Shown: positions 8,542 to 15,820 of the stretch, piece by piece | Numbering within the stretch: position 1 is the stretch's first letter | How the letters are laid out: the number at the start of each line of letters is the position of its first letter | DNA from: Candidatus Woesearchaeota archaeon | Lineage (GTDB): Archaea > Nanobdellota > Nanobdellia > Woesearchaeales > JAFGUC01 | Assembly (NCBI GenBank): GCA_016938695.1 | Contig: JAFGUC010000006.1 | Coordinates: forward strand, 229,633-293,632 | Reading direction: 5' to 3' | DNA: 64,000 bases | Made by a program: the position numbers and the translations under genes | Notes under the pieces: generated by a model | What the model was told of the DNA's origin: nothing | Database searches by the model: none | What the model saw: only the letters and a program-made list of their open reading frames with translations

Positions 8542-9287
8542 GTAGTGCGATTTTTATTATGTGGCATCGGCAGGTTAAGAAATATTTTAGAAATAAACAG
8601 AGGCTTCTTGCTATGTCCATGCAGCCTTTGTTGTTCTTGATTGCTTTTGGATTTGGTATTGGTGCAATGTATGAAAAATCAGGAAACGGTGACTATATGC
8701 AATTTTTAATTCCTGGAATTGTCGGTATGAATATTCTTATGAGTTCAACAATGAATGGAATGTCACTTATTTGGGATAAACAATTTGGTTTTTTGAAGGA
8801 AACTTTAGTTGCACCTGTGTCTAGGATCAGTCTTCTTTTTGGGAGATGTCTTGGTGGGGCAACAACTAGCGTATTTCAAGGATTTATTGTAATTGTATTT
8901 GGTTATTTGATGGGATTTAGAATTACTAATTGGGCATATTTTCCATTTGCAATTTTATTTATGTTTTTAACTGCATTATTGTTTAATTTAGTTGGAACAA
9001 GTCTTGCTTCAAAGTTTGATGATATGCAGTCTTTTCCAACGATAATGAATTTTTTAGTTATGCCTATGGTATTTATTTCTGGGGCATTGTTTCCATCAAG
9101 CAATTTTCCGTTGGTTCTTCAATATGTCGTGAGATTTAACCCGTTTACTTACTGTATTGGATTATTAAAATATTTTTTTGGAATTTCAGTCGATATTAAT
9201 GTTCCATTTTATGTTGGAGTTTTATTAGGAATGATTGTGATTGTCGGAATTACTGGAACTTATTTGTTTAATAAAATGGATACTTAG
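8538..9287 (+). CDS. ABC-2 type transporter permease (DrrB-like)
   Basis: A 249-residue permease with six hydrophobic segments. It partners the upstream ATPase and starts with GTG overlapping that gene's stop. The ABC-2 features visible are the amphipathic N-terminus (FIMWHRQVKKYFRN), the cytoplasmic loop with FLKETLVAPVSR (about 94-105), and the FISGALFP / FNPFTYC region (about 180-206) near the last helices. Such pairs export lipids, drugs or polysaccharides. The next gene, a ferritin-like protein, begins 10 bases later. Confidence 0.9.
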   Translation: MSSAIFIMWHRQVKKYFRNKQRLLAMSMQPLLFLIAFGFGIGAMYEKSGNGDYMQFLIPGIVGMNILMSSTMNGMSLIWDKQFGFLKETLVAPVSRISLLFGRCLGGATTSVFQGFIVIVFGYLMGFRITNWAYFPFAILFMFLTALLFNLVGTSLASKFDDMQSFPTIMNFLVMPMVFISGALFPSSNFPLVLQYVVRFNPFTYCIGLLKYFFGISVDINVPFYVGVLLGMIVIVGITGTYLFNKMDT

Positions 9288-9292
9288 GAGGT
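9286..9292 (+). promoter_or_regulatory. Shine-Dalgarno of ferritin-like gene
   Basis: A perfect AGGAGGT, 5 bases before ATG 9298 and overlapping the stop codon of the permease gene. It shows that the ferritin-like gene is translated from the same mRNA as the transporter. Confidence 0.75.
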
Positions 9293-9297
9293 AGAAA

Positions 9298-9591
9298 ATG
9301 ATTCATGAAGATATATCAAAATTGTCTGAAAAGACTCAAAACTTGAAACGTGCAATAGATTCTCTAAAAGAAGAACTTGAAGCAGTTGATTGGTATAATC
9401 AACGAGCTGATGCTTGTACTGATGAGAATCTTAAAAAAATTTTGATTCATAACGCAAATGAAGAAAAAGAACATGCTGCAATGATTCTTGAGTGGATTAG
9501 ACAAAATGATTCAAATTTTGCAAAGGAATTAAAAGAGTATTTATTTGCAGAAAGTAATGATGTTGCAGGACACGAGGAAAAGCAACATTAA
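9298..9591 (+). CDS. Encapsulated-ferritin-like protein (EncFtn family)
   Basis: A 97-residue two-helix ferritin-like protein. The core EELEAVDWYNQRADA (25-39) and NEEKEHAAMILEWIR (54-68), then the LKEYLF segment, match encapsulated ferritins from memory. The presumed ferroxidase ligands Glu28, Glu56 and His59 are present. Known relatives oxidise Fe(II) inside an encapsulin nanocompartment. Here the C-terminus ends soon after the fold (AGHEEKQH) with no clear encapsulin-targeting peptide, and no shell gene is in the window. It is the third gene of an operon with the ABC-2 exporter. Family assignment is strong; the cellular location is open. Confidence 0.88.
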   Translation: MIHEDISKLSEKTQNLKRAIDSLKEELEAVDWYNQRADACTDENLKKILIHNANEEKEHAAMILEWIRQNDSNFAKELKEYLFAESNDVAGHEEKQH

Positions 9592-10031
9592 TTAATTTTT
9601 TTACTTTTTAAGTTTTGAGCAAATCTAAGTAAGTATCCGTCAGGATCCATAACCATGAATTCTTTGTTTCCTAAAAGTTTGTTATCTTGTCTGTACCAGT
9701 TGTCTTTGACTTCTGATTGTAATGGATATTTGTTTTTTTTAAGACGTGTTAAGATTGGTGTAATATTTTTTACTTCTATTTGAAAATTTATTCCTCTACC
9801 TAACGGATATTGTAATTTTCCTGTGATGAATTTATCTGTTTTAGATTTGGGATTTGTTATTTCATCAATCATTAGTTGCGACTCTTGCATTGATATTAGC
9901 GCGAATTTGTGCTCTTTTTCTTTATCGCCTCTTTTGTATTCTATTTTAAATCCAATAATTTCAGTATAGAATTGTAGTGATTTTTCAAAGTTTAGTGTTC
10001 CAAGTTCAGGAATTAGTTTATTGAATTTCAT
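9588..10031 (-). CDS. VOC superfamily (glyoxalase/bleomycin-resistance) protein
   Basis: A 147-residue vicinal-oxygen-chelate protein. It shows the paired beta-alpha-beta-beta-beta modules: LNFEKSLQFYTEIIGF (13-28) opens the first, and the second ends with the family closing strand FMVMDPDGYLLRFAQ (125-139). His42 and Glu/Asp residues could bind metal, but the substrate cannot be read from sequence. Proteins of this type include glyoxalase-like enzymes and antibiotic-binding proteins. It converges on the ferritin-like gene with a 4-base overlap. Confidence 0.82.
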   Translation of the reverse strand: MKFNKLIPELGTLNFEKSLQFYTEIIGFKIEYKRGDKEKEHKFALISMQESQLMIDEITNPKSKTDKFITGKLQYPLGRGINFQIEVKNITPILTRLKKNKYPLQSEVKDNWYRQDNKLLGNKEFMVMDPDGYLLRFAQNLKSKKIN

Positions 10032-10108
10032 ATTTTGTTTTTTAGAGTGAATTTCATTTATAATTTTTGTGAGAAAACTTTATTAAGAATTGTATGTTTC
10101 ATATATTT

Positions 10109-10588
10109 ATGAAGCATATTGGATGGTGTCTTGATAAAATACAGATGACTATGATGGGTATTCCACGTGATGTGATTTCAGGGGAAAACAAGGCTCAGGC
10201 GAAAAACATACTAAATCAGGTTGAAGAGTATTTGAAAACATTATCTGATATTATTACTAATCCCAATTTTAAAAAAACAATATCTATGCTAGAGCATACT
10301 TCAATTGAAGAAGTCAAATTGCAAGCACACGAAATAGAAGAATTGTTTAAAGACTTGGAACACGCATTGTATGTGATTGATTTGTATATTAAAGATTTGA
10401 ATGGGATTATTGAATCTGATCCTTCTCGTTGGAATAAAAAAGCTGACCAAATTGTTTTGATGATTGATCAAAAATTTGGTGGTGAACGTGGAGATTTACG
10501 TAAAGAATTTCAAGTTGCTTTACACACACAAGAAGAATTACAAAAAATAGTTACGTCAGAAAAGCATTTGGCAGAATTTCTTTCTTAA
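10109..10588 (+). CDS. Hypothetical helical protein
   Basis: A protein of 159 residues from ATG 10109 (MKHIGW) that I do not recognise. It appears all alpha-helical, with a coiled-coil-like middle (about 40-95) and no membrane segment. Another in-frame ATG at 10094 would add MFHIF; the later start is preferred because a TTTATTA element lies about 27 bases upstream of it. It is followed by a hairpin and T-run that could end its transcript. It stands alone between convergent and co-directional genes. Confidence 0.55.
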   Translation: MKHIGWCLDKIQMTMMGIPRDVISGENKAQAKNILNQVEEYLKTLSDIITNPNFKKTISMLEHTSIEEVKLQAHEIEELFKDLEHALYVIDLYIKDLNGIIESDPSRWNKKADQIVLMIDQKFGGERGDLRKEFQVALHTQEELQKIVTSEKHLAEFLS

Positions 10589-10603
10589 GTTTTAAACTAA
10601 ATG

Positions 10604-10632
10604 CGAAGTTTTATATAGGCTTCGTTGTTTTT
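10604..10632 (+). promoter_or_regulatory. TATA box inside a hairpin followed by a T-run
   Basis: CGAAG (10604-10608) can pair with CTTCG (10620-10624), and the loop contains TTTATATA (10610-10617); the T-rich run TTGTTTTTTT follows. The element may be the promoter of the small zinc-ribbon gene at 10725 (leader about 85 bases), the terminator of the upstream gene, or both. Confidence 0.35.
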
Positions 10633-10724
10633 TTACATTGTAATCGATGATATTCTCATTCTTGTCATTATTTCAAGTGTGACTGTTTTGCAGATTTGGT
10701 TATAAAATTAACTGGTGATATTAA

Positions 10725-10889
10725 ATGATAACTTGTAGGAAATGTAAGAGTACTAAAATTAAGAGTCGTAGCAATTATTCACATGGTACAAAGTCTAAGT
10801 CTACTACTATGCTTAGTTGTAAAAACTGCGGTTCTACTGACCTAGAGCAAACAGTTGATAGATTTAAGAAGCGAACATTTAGAAAATAA
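10725..10889 (+). CDS. Small zinc-ribbon protein (54 residues)
   Basis: A 54-residue ORF with two cysteine pairs, CRKC (4-7) and CKNC (32-35), 24 residues apart, in a Lys/Ser-rich background ending FKKRTFRK. The spacing fits a zinc ribbon, and the basic tails suggest nucleic acid or ribosome binding. A GGTGAT Shine-Dalgarno at 10713-10718 precedes the ATG. The stop abuts the end of the convergent phosphatase gene. Codon use and conserved cysteines argue that this short ORF is real; the partner is unknown. Confidence 0.7.
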   Translation: MITCRKCKSTKIKSRSNYSHGTKSKSTTMLSCKNCGSTDLEQTVDRFKKRTFRK

Positions 10890-11579
10890 TTAGTATTTTA
10901 CTAAATTAAATTCTTTTAATTTTAATCTACCTTCTGGGTGTTTTTCTGTATCTATAATAAATTCTTCAATTCCACAATTAGGAACATCGCCTAACTCTAG
11001 TATTTGTTTTTCATTAAGGTGTTCAAATAATGCTCTAAACATTACATATGGAACTTGATGTGTAATTACAAGAACGTTTTGTTCTCTATAATCTCTGTGA
11101 AGTTTGTCTAAGAAGCTGTGGATTCGGTCTCCAACATCAAGATAATTTTCTCCTCTTGGAAGTCTGTAATAAAATTTTCCATCTCTTTGTCGATCTTCAA
11201 ATTCTTCAGGATACCGCTCTTGTATTTCTTTAGTTGTGTATCCATGTAATCGTCCGAATTCTTTTTCTCTTATTCTGAAGTCCTCGAATAGTTTTATTTC
11301 ATAATTAAGGTTTTTTATTATGTTTTCAGCAGTTTGGAGTGTTCTAACGTATGGTGAGACAAAACAAATGTCATATTGCTCTTGAGTTGCAAGATATTTT
11401 CCTGTTTCTTGTGCTTGCCAAATTCCAATATCTGTTAATTTAATATCTTGGTCTCTGATTTGCTTTTGTTTTTTTAGTATTTCTTCTAAATTGTCTTGAA
11501 ATAAATCTAATGCGACATTTTGTTCAGATTGTCCGTGTCTAATTATTGTTAGTTTTTTAGGCCATTTCATTTTTATCAT
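10890..11579 (-). CDS. Histidine phosphatase family protein (PGM-like)
   Basis: A 229-residue member of the phosphoglycerate mutase / histidine phosphatase superfamily. The phospho-acceptor motif is IIRHGQSEQN (12-21, His15). The second conserved histidine is in LVITHQVP near residue 180. Glu in REKEFGRLHG and the Arg in SPYVRTLQTAE (about 76-86) complete the catalytic pocket. The family includes cofactor-dependent mutases and many broad-specificity phosphatases; this protein could be either, and phosphatase is the safer call. The start overlaps the upstream gene's end by 23 bases, suggesting an operon. Confidence 0.85.
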   Translation of the reverse strand: MIKMKWPKKLTIIRHGQSEQNVALDLFQDNLEEILKKQKQIRDQDIKLTDIGIWQAQETGKYLATQEQYDICFVSPYVRTLQTAENIIKNLNYEIKLFEDFRIREKEFGRLHGYTTKEIQERYPEEFEDRQRDGKFYYRLPRGENYLDVGDRIHSFLDKLHRDYREQNVLVITHQVPYVMFRALFEHLNEKQILELGDVPNCGIEEFIIDTEKHPEGRLKLKEFNLVKY

Positions 11580-11844
11580 CTTGATTCATGTATGGTTTAC
11601 AAATTTCCCACGCTTTGTACATTTCATCACTTGCCTCGTATAATTTATTTGCAGTTTTATACAGTTGCGTTGCAAGTTTTTTTCTTTGTCTGATGTTTAA
11701 GTCATCATTTCCTTGTCTTGTTAAATCATTAGCTAATTTTTCTATAATAGAAGCAGTTTGGTCATATGTCATATTACCAATTGATTGTGCTAATTCGTCT
11801 AATGATCCCTTAAAACCTTTTACAAAAGTTGGATGCTTAGACAT
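11557..11844 (-). CDS. Hypothetical helical protein upstream of the phosphatase
   Basis: A 95-residue, wholly helical soluble protein that I do not recognise. Its stop lies 23 bases inside the histidine phosphatase gene, so the two genes are almost certainly co-transcribed and possibly coupled. The composition (Lys, Asp, Asn and Tyr-rich; KKLATQLYKTANKLYEASDEMYKAW around 65-89) suggests a three- to four-helix bundle. There is no membrane segment or cysteine pattern. Confidence 0.6.
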   Translation of the reverse strand: MSKHPTFVKGFKGSLDELAQSIGNMTYDQTASIIEKLANDLTRQGNDDLNIRQRKKLATQLYKTANKLYEASDEMYKAWEICKPYMNQDDKNEMA

Positions 11845-11869
11845 ATTATATTGTAGGTATTTTGAATAT

Positions 11870-12502
11870 TTAAAATTTGTGTCGGCTAAAAATTAATTTT
11901 CTTTTTTTATGATATTCAATTCCGAATAACTTTTCCATTTTGTTTCTTTTCTTGTCTAATTGAAATAATATTAAACATCCTGTTAGTGATAAAGTCCCAA
12001 CTAGAATAAACGTAAATGTAAAACCTAAAAATTGTGATAGTGCTGCACCAATTCCTGCTGTTATTGCGGTTCCTAGTCCAGATATTGTTGAGTATAAACT
12101 CCATTCAAAACTTTCTTTCTTTTTATCAAGGTGTGTACTCCATAATCCTAACCATGTTGGATATGCCAGTCCACTACCAATTCCGTAAATGAATTGTGCT
12201 AAAAATACGAGATATATGTGTTTAGCAAATATATAGATGAATGGTACTGTTGCAATAAGAAACGTTCCAAAAATTAACCATTTGACTCTTGTTTCGTATT
12301 TATGAGAATCAACAAACTTTGAGAATGGGAGTTGTACTAATGATTTTGTCATTAGGAAAATTGTGCTGGCAAGACCTGCCATTAGGATTGTTCCACCGAT
12401 AAGATCTTCTTTGAAGAAAATTGCAAGAATTGGATCAATTAAACCAAAGCTTGTAAGAACTAATGTATCAGAAATCATTAAAAATTTTATGACTCTATTC
12501 AT
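11870..12502 (-). CDS. Half-size MFS-type transporter
   Basis: A 210-residue membrane protein from the ATG at 12502 (MNRVIKFLMI). It has about six transmembrane segments and MFS-like features: the DTLVLTSFGLIDPILAIFF opening helix, SKFVDSHKYETR after TM2, and GIGSGLAYPTWLGLWSTHLD. A normal MFS transporter has twelve segments in about 400 residues, so this is one half. It may work as a dimer or be a truncated gene; the C-terminus is a basic cytoplasmic tail. The longer upstream frame (to 12598) is rejected because it crosses the divergent promoter region and encodes an unlikely Ile/Asn-rich leader. Confidence 0.7.
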   Translation of the reverse strand: MNRVIKFLMISDTLVLTSFGLIDPILAIFFKEDLIGGTILMAGLASTIFLMTKSLVQLPFSKFVDSHKYETRVKWLIFGTFLIATVPFIYIFAKHIYLVFLAQFIYGIGSGLAYPTWLGLWSTHLDKKKESFEWSLYSTISGLGTAITAGIGAALSQFLGFTFTFILVGTLSLTGCLILFQLDKKRNKMEKLFGIEYHKKRKLIFSRHKF

Positions 12503-12523
12503 GATTATATTGATGTTATAGGG

Positions 12524-12560
12524 GTATATGAAGCTTTTTATTTTAATCAGATTTATATAT
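12524..12560. promoter_or_regulatory. Divergent promoters between MFS-type and antitoxin-like genes
   Basis: On the plus strand TTTATATAT (12552-12560) is about 26 bases before ATG 12582. On the minus strand CATATACC (12524-12530) is about 25 bases before ATG 12502. Both fit leaderless transcripts, and the two start codons are only 79 bases apart. Confidence 0.5.
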
Positions 12561-12581
12561 TTGTGATTATTTTGATTTTTT

Positions 12582-12839
12582 ATGAATATCGATGACATTT
12601 TAGAACGAAAGGAATTTAGTGGTCTAGATAGATTCTTGACAAATGAGATGAAGAAGTCTGCAGGGTTGGATTTACTTAACCGGATGAATTATGTATTTGG
12701 TTCGAGAAAAAGTACTCGTGATTGGTTTTACTCAAATATTCCTTCTTTAGGTGGCGCTCGTCCTTATGATTTGTGCAAGAGTGGTAAACAATTAGATGTT
12801 TACGAAGTTTTAGAAAAACTTGAATGGGGATTATATTAG
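12582..12839 (+). CDS. Xre/MbcA/ParS-type toxin-binding domain protein (antitoxin-like)
   Basis: An 85-residue protein whose C-terminal half resembles the antitoxin toxin-binding domain (DUF2384-like): a helix with VFGSRKSTRDWFYS (38-51), the signature IPSLGGARPYDLC (53-65), and a final helix VYEVLEKLEWGLY (73-85). In bacteria this domain follows a helix-turn-helix and pairs with a RES or similar toxin. Here there is no obvious HTH and no RES toxin next door. The next gene, 96 bases on, is a GNAT acetyltransferase with its own promoter. Domain call is by pattern; a toxin-antitoxin role is not shown. Confidence 0.65.
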   Translation: MNIDDILERKEFSGLDRFLTNEMKKSAGLDLLNRMNYVFGSRKSTRDWFYSNIPSLGGARPYDLCKSGKQLDVYEVLEKLEWGLY

Positions 12840-12935
12840 AACGATTTTTAATTGTTAATGTTTATTATTACTTGATGGTTATTGTTTGGAAGTCTAAAAA
12901 ATAGGTTTAAATATTTTAACTCTTTTTATTTTTTA

Positions 12936-13415
12936 ATGGAGAAAATTATTCGTTTGAATAGACGTCATTTTGATGATATTGTAAATATTGATATTTGTTC
13001 TGAACATCAAGGTGATACTTCTAATAATACTTCTAAGCTTGAAATGCGTAAAGATTTAATTTCTCGATTTGATGATGGATACGAAATTTTTTTTGGGTTT
13101 AAACACGATTCTGAATTGATTGGCTATGTTACATTAAAGCCTTTTTTCCCAGGGTACAAACATTGTGAGGTTTATTGGTTGGCTGTTAAAAAAAAGTATC
13201 AAGGTAAAGGGATAGGTACTAGTTTGATGAAATATGTTGAAGAGTATGCTAAATCTCTTGGATTCAGAAAAATTTGTTTGTATACTGGAAAAGATATGAA
13301 TTTGACTCGCAAATTTTATGAGAAAATTGGTTACTCGTTTGTTAATGAATTTCCAGGATATTATGGTTATTTAACAGGAAATACAACTGCTGTTTTGTAT
13401 GCTAAGTTATTATAA
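12936..13415 (+). CDS. GNAT family N-acetyltransferase
   Basis: A 159-residue acetyltransferase from ATG 12936 (MEKIIRLNRRHF). The acetyl-CoA-binding motif A is KKKYQGKGIGTSLMKYVEEYA (about 88-108), preceded by the VYWLAV strand and followed by ICLYTGKDMNLTRKFYEKIGY (114-134), the classical closing motif. Substrate unknown; RimI-like small-molecule or protein acetylation are both possible. The ATG at 12936 is preferred over 12882 because a TATA-like TTTAAATATTT lies about 26 bases before it. It meets the next gene tail to tail with a 6-base overlap. Confidence 0.85.
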   Translation: MEKIIRLNRRHFDDIVNIDICSEHQGDTSNNTSKLEMRKDLISRFDDGYEIFFGFKHDSELIGYVTLKPFFPGYKHCEVYWLAVKKKYQGKGIGTSLMKYVEEYAKSLGFRKICLYTGKDMNLTRKFYEKIGYSFVNEFPGYYGYLTGNTTAVLYAKLL

Positions 13416-13832
13416 TTTTTTATACATTATGTCTTCTGGAGTTACAATCGAAATGTCTTGTAATTTTGTGCAAAGTTCATGTTTGTATGGAATTCTAGTA
13501 TATTCCATATGTTCCCAAAATTCAGGATTTCCATTGTGAGTTATGAATGAATAGTCGTAATTTGCAAGTCTTGCAAAACTTTCTGTACCTTCAACCATTT
13601 TTCGTCCATTTCCTTTTACTATAAAGGGGTATGCTGTTATTCGTTTTATTACCATTACATTTGTTTTTGGAAGAAGTAGACTTTCAATGTAATATGCCTC
13701 TTGTGTGTTGAATGTTAGAACTAATACTTTGCCTGATCTTTCTATTGAGGTGTATGATTTTGGGTAACCTAAATGTAGGTTTCTATTAGTATATTCTTTG
13801 TGTGCAATTTCTTCTAGTATTTTAAGTTCCAT
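13410..13832 (-). CDS. Probable GNAT-fold protein
   Basis: A 140-residue protein whose second half resembles a GNAT fold: KRITAYPFIVKGNGRKMVEGTE (63-84; GNGRKMVE recalls the acetyl-CoA loop), then FARLANYDYSFIT and GNPEFWEHMEYTRIPY (102-117), which mimics the closing GNAT motif. The acetyl-CoA loop is shorter than the usual Q/RxxGxG/A, so activity is uncertain. It converges on the clear GNAT gene at 12936-13415, which may reflect an old duplication. Assignment is tentative. Confidence 0.5.
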   Translation of the reverse strand: MELKILEEIAHKEYTNRNLHLGYPKSYTSIERSGKVLVLTFNTQEAYYIESLLLPKTNVMVIKRITAYPFIVKGNGRKMVEGTESFARLANYDYSFITHNGNPEFWEHMEYTRIPYKHELCTKLQDISIVTPEDIMYKKL

Positions 13833-13922
13833 TTATTTGCCGTTAAAGTTACATTTTAAAAATCTTTGTTTTAATTACAATATTTTATATATGTTGAGTT
13901 CTTATTTTGATTAGGTGATAAC

Positions 13923-14084
13923 ATGGCCGCAAGTTTAAAAGCTGCAAAGAAAATGAAAATTGATTACAACATTGATAGAGAAATTTATGATAATTTTGTA
14001 AAGGCGTGTACTCGTAAAGGTTTTACTCCTAATGTTATAATTGAAAGACTTATGAAGAAATTTAATGATACTGAACAAGTTTAA
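13923..14084 (+). CDS. Small ribbon-helix-helix-like DNA-binding protein (53 residues)
   Basis: A 53-residue ORF with the layout of CopG/Arc-type regulators: a lysine-rich start (MAASLKAAKKMK), a short beta strand KIDYNID (12-18), helix REIYDNFVKACTRKG (19-33), the turn FTPN, then helix VIIERLMKKFN (38-48). The first helix and turn are well placed for a dimeric RHH DNA-binding protein. A TATA element TTTATATATG (about 13886) and a GGTGAT Shine-Dalgarno (about 13915) precede it, and a hairpin terminator follows. Target unknown; many such proteins are autoregulators or antitoxins. Confidence 0.7.
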   Translation: MAASLKAAKKMKIDYNIDREIYDNFVKACTRKGFTPNVIIERLMKKFNDTEQV

Positions 14085-14105
14085 TTTTTTTGTTTTTTAG
14101 ATTCT

Positions 14106-14132
14106 ATGAAGTCTTTTAGGACTTCATTTTTG
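14106..14132 (+). terminator. Hairpin with T-run after the RHH gene
   Basis: ATGAAGTC (14106-14113) pairs perfectly with GACTTCAT (14120-14127) around a 6-base loop, followed directly by TTTTTG. It looks like an intrinsic terminator, an uncommon form in archaea, and sits 22 bases after the RHH gene stop. Confidence 0.55.
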
Positions 14133-14146
14133 TTTGTGTTTCATCT

Positions 14147-14749
14147 TTAGAGTTTTTTCATTATTTTGTACAATGTATCGCCTTTATCTCTATTAATGTG
14201 ACATGTTTTTATTCCACATGATACTGCTCCAAGAAGGTCAGTATATATTCTATCTCCTGCCATTATTACTTTATGAGGTTCATATTTTAACTTATCTAAA
14301 GCAGTTTGATATATCTTACGAGTGGGTTTTTTAATTCCTATATTGCACGATAAAAGTGAGAATTCAATTTTTTCATGAAGTTTAAGATTGTATATTGGAG
14401 CTATGTATTGTGTTGCAAGATTTGATATTATGCCTATTTTTATATCTTGATTTTTTAAATATTCTATAATTGATAATGTTTCTTCATAGTATCTAACAGA
14501 TAAACATTCTTGCTGTATTAATTCATCATAATACTTATAATTAATCTTAGTGAATATGTTATTTTTAGTTAAGATATCTTCAATATTTTCATAATCGTTG
14601 GTTAGAATTAAATTGTGTAATTTTCTTTTTTCTTTGTTAGATAAACTTAATTCTGATGTTAGTTTAGATAACCATTTATTTTTATTTTCAACATAAATTA
14701 ATGTTCCATACAAATCAAAAAGAACTGCTTTTGTTTTATTAGGTTTCAC
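14147..14749 (-). CDS. HAD superfamily hydrolase
   Basis: A 200-residue haloacid-dehalogenase-type phosphatase. Motif I is FDLYGTL (11-17; nucleophile Asp12 and the +2 residue Tyr rather than Asp), motif II is ISNLA (about 118-122), motif III the Lys in KKPTRKIY (about 144-151), and motif IV GDRIYTDLLGA (about 170-180). Cap domain is helical (C1). The Tyr at the +2 position instead of the general acid Asp is also found in L-2-haloacid dehalogenases and some phosphatases; the substrate is unknown. Four bases separate it from the upstream small membrane gene. Confidence 0.85.
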   Translation of the reverse strand: MKPNKTKAVLFDLYGTLIYVENKNKWLSKLTSELSLSNKEKRKLHNLILTNDYENIEDILTKNNIFTKINYKYYDELIQQECLSVRYYEETLSIIEYLKNQDIKIGIISNLATQYIAPIYNLKLHEKIEFSLLSCNIGIKKPTRKIYQTALDKLKYEPHKVIMAGDRIYTDLLGAVSCGIKTCHINRDKGDTLYKIMKKL

Positions 14750-14752
14750 AAT

Positions 14753-14956
14753 TTACATTCCTAAATATTTCATTAACTGGTATATCAAAAAAACAGGCCA
14801 AAATATTGCTTTAACAAATCCTATGACTCCTCCCCAGAAACTCGTAGCTGTTGAGATGTAGTAGAATGCTGCGCCCATTAGTCCAAATGCATATATTGCT
14901 CCACCTTTACATGTGTTTGCAAAATTAGTTTTGCAATGTGTTTTTTCTGCTTTCAT
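14753..14956 (-). CDS. Small two-TM membrane protein
   Basis: A 67-residue protein with Cys8 and Cys16 near the N-terminus, then KGGAIYAFGLMGAAFYYIS (17-35) and a second hydrophobic segment GVIGFVKAIFWPVFLIYQLM (43-62). I recall very similar small proteins in Patescibacteria/CPR and other bacteria, with the same GGA-Y-G-G-AAxYY and WPxFLxY pattern, but I cannot verify that here. It lies just upstream of the HAD gene on the same strand. Function unknown. Confidence 0.7.
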   Translation of the reverse strand: MKAEKTHCKTNFANTCKGGAIYAFGLMGAAFYYISTATSFWGGVIGFVKAIFWPVFLIYQLMKYLGM

Positions 14957-15037
14957 TTTTATTGGGTTAGTGTTGTTTTATTTAAATATTATTTTTTATG
15001 ATAACTTTTAAATATTCTTTAGTTTTTATTTTTTAAT

Positions 15038-15820
15038 ATGAGACGTCTATATACATTTAATACTGGTTCTACAATGTATCATCTTGGAATTTCTGGTTCA
15101 AATCCTAACGTTATTACTGGTGGAAATCCTGGACGAATTAAGAAGATTGCAGAGTATCTTGATTCTGGTTACGAATTAATTGAAAGTGAACGTGGTTTAG
15201 TTACTGTGCATGGAACATATAAAAATTTACTAGTCACGGCTATGTCAACAGGTATGGGTTCTGCAAGTGTGTCAATAACTTTACCTGAAATTATTGAAGC
15301 TTGCGACGACAAAGATATGATTATTATTAGATTGGGAACCGCTGGTGGTTTGAAAAAACATTTGAATATTGGTGATTTTGTAGCTACAACCTGGGTTCAA
15401 CGAGCAGAAAGTACTAGTGATAAGATTATGGGTGTTGGATATCATGCTGAATCAGATTTTGATGTTAGGCATGCACTTATTGATTCTGCAAACAAAACCA
15501 AGTTTTCATATCAACAAGTGTATGATGGACCAACAAGAGTAACTGATGATATTTATTTCGATGCCTTACAAAGTAAAATTATAGATTCTGGCGAGGTTTT
15601 AGCAGTATCTATGGAATTTAGTGTATATTGTGCTTTGCGAGATAGATATAATATTGACGACGGACGTAATATTCGAGTTGGTAATTTGTTGTGTATTAGT
15701 GATAATGTTGTAGCTGAAGTTGAGCATGTTGATGTGTCAGAATTTCAAAGAAGACAAGCCGAAATTGAGGATTCTCATATTCGTGCAGGATTAGATGCTT
15801 TAGTTAGTTTGCGACATTAA
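15038..15820 (+). CDS. Nucleoside phosphorylase (uridine phosphorylase-like)
   Basis: A 260-residue enzyme of the PNP/UDP phosphorylase superfamily, cleaving nucleosides with phosphate for base salvage. Phosphate-binding GGNPGRIKKIAEYL (about 28-41), TGMGSASVSITLPE (about 75-88), IIRLGTAGGL (101-110; the conserved glycine loop), and the ribose-contact segment VSMEFSVYCAL (about 195-205, Met-Glu) are visible. Closest in layout to uridine phosphorylase; purine use cannot be excluded. A TATA element TTTAAATATTC (about 15006-15016) supports a leaderless start. The stop overlaps the end of a small minus-strand gene. Confidence 0.88.
   Translation: MRRLYTFNTGSTMYHLGISGSNPNVITGGNPGRIKKIAEYLDSGYELIESERGLVTVHGTYKNLLVTAMSTGMGSASVSITLPEIIEACDDKDMIIIRLGTAGGLKKHLNIGDFVATTWVQRAESTSDKIMGVGYHAESDFDVRHALIDSANKTKFSYQQVYDGPTRVTDDIYFDALQSKIIDSGEVLAVSMEFSVYCALRDRYNIDDGRNIRVGNLLCISDNVVAEVEHVDVSEFQRRQAEIEDSHIRAGLDALVSLRH

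Noticed and set aside
10640..10700. Possible C/D box small RNA (GATGAT box)
   Set aside because: A C-box-like sequence exists but no convincing CTGA D box with guide spacing; not supported.
12503..12598. Upstream extension of the MFS-type protein to 12598
   Set aside because: It would cross the divergent promoter of the antitoxin-like gene and adds an atypical Ile/Asn-rich leader.
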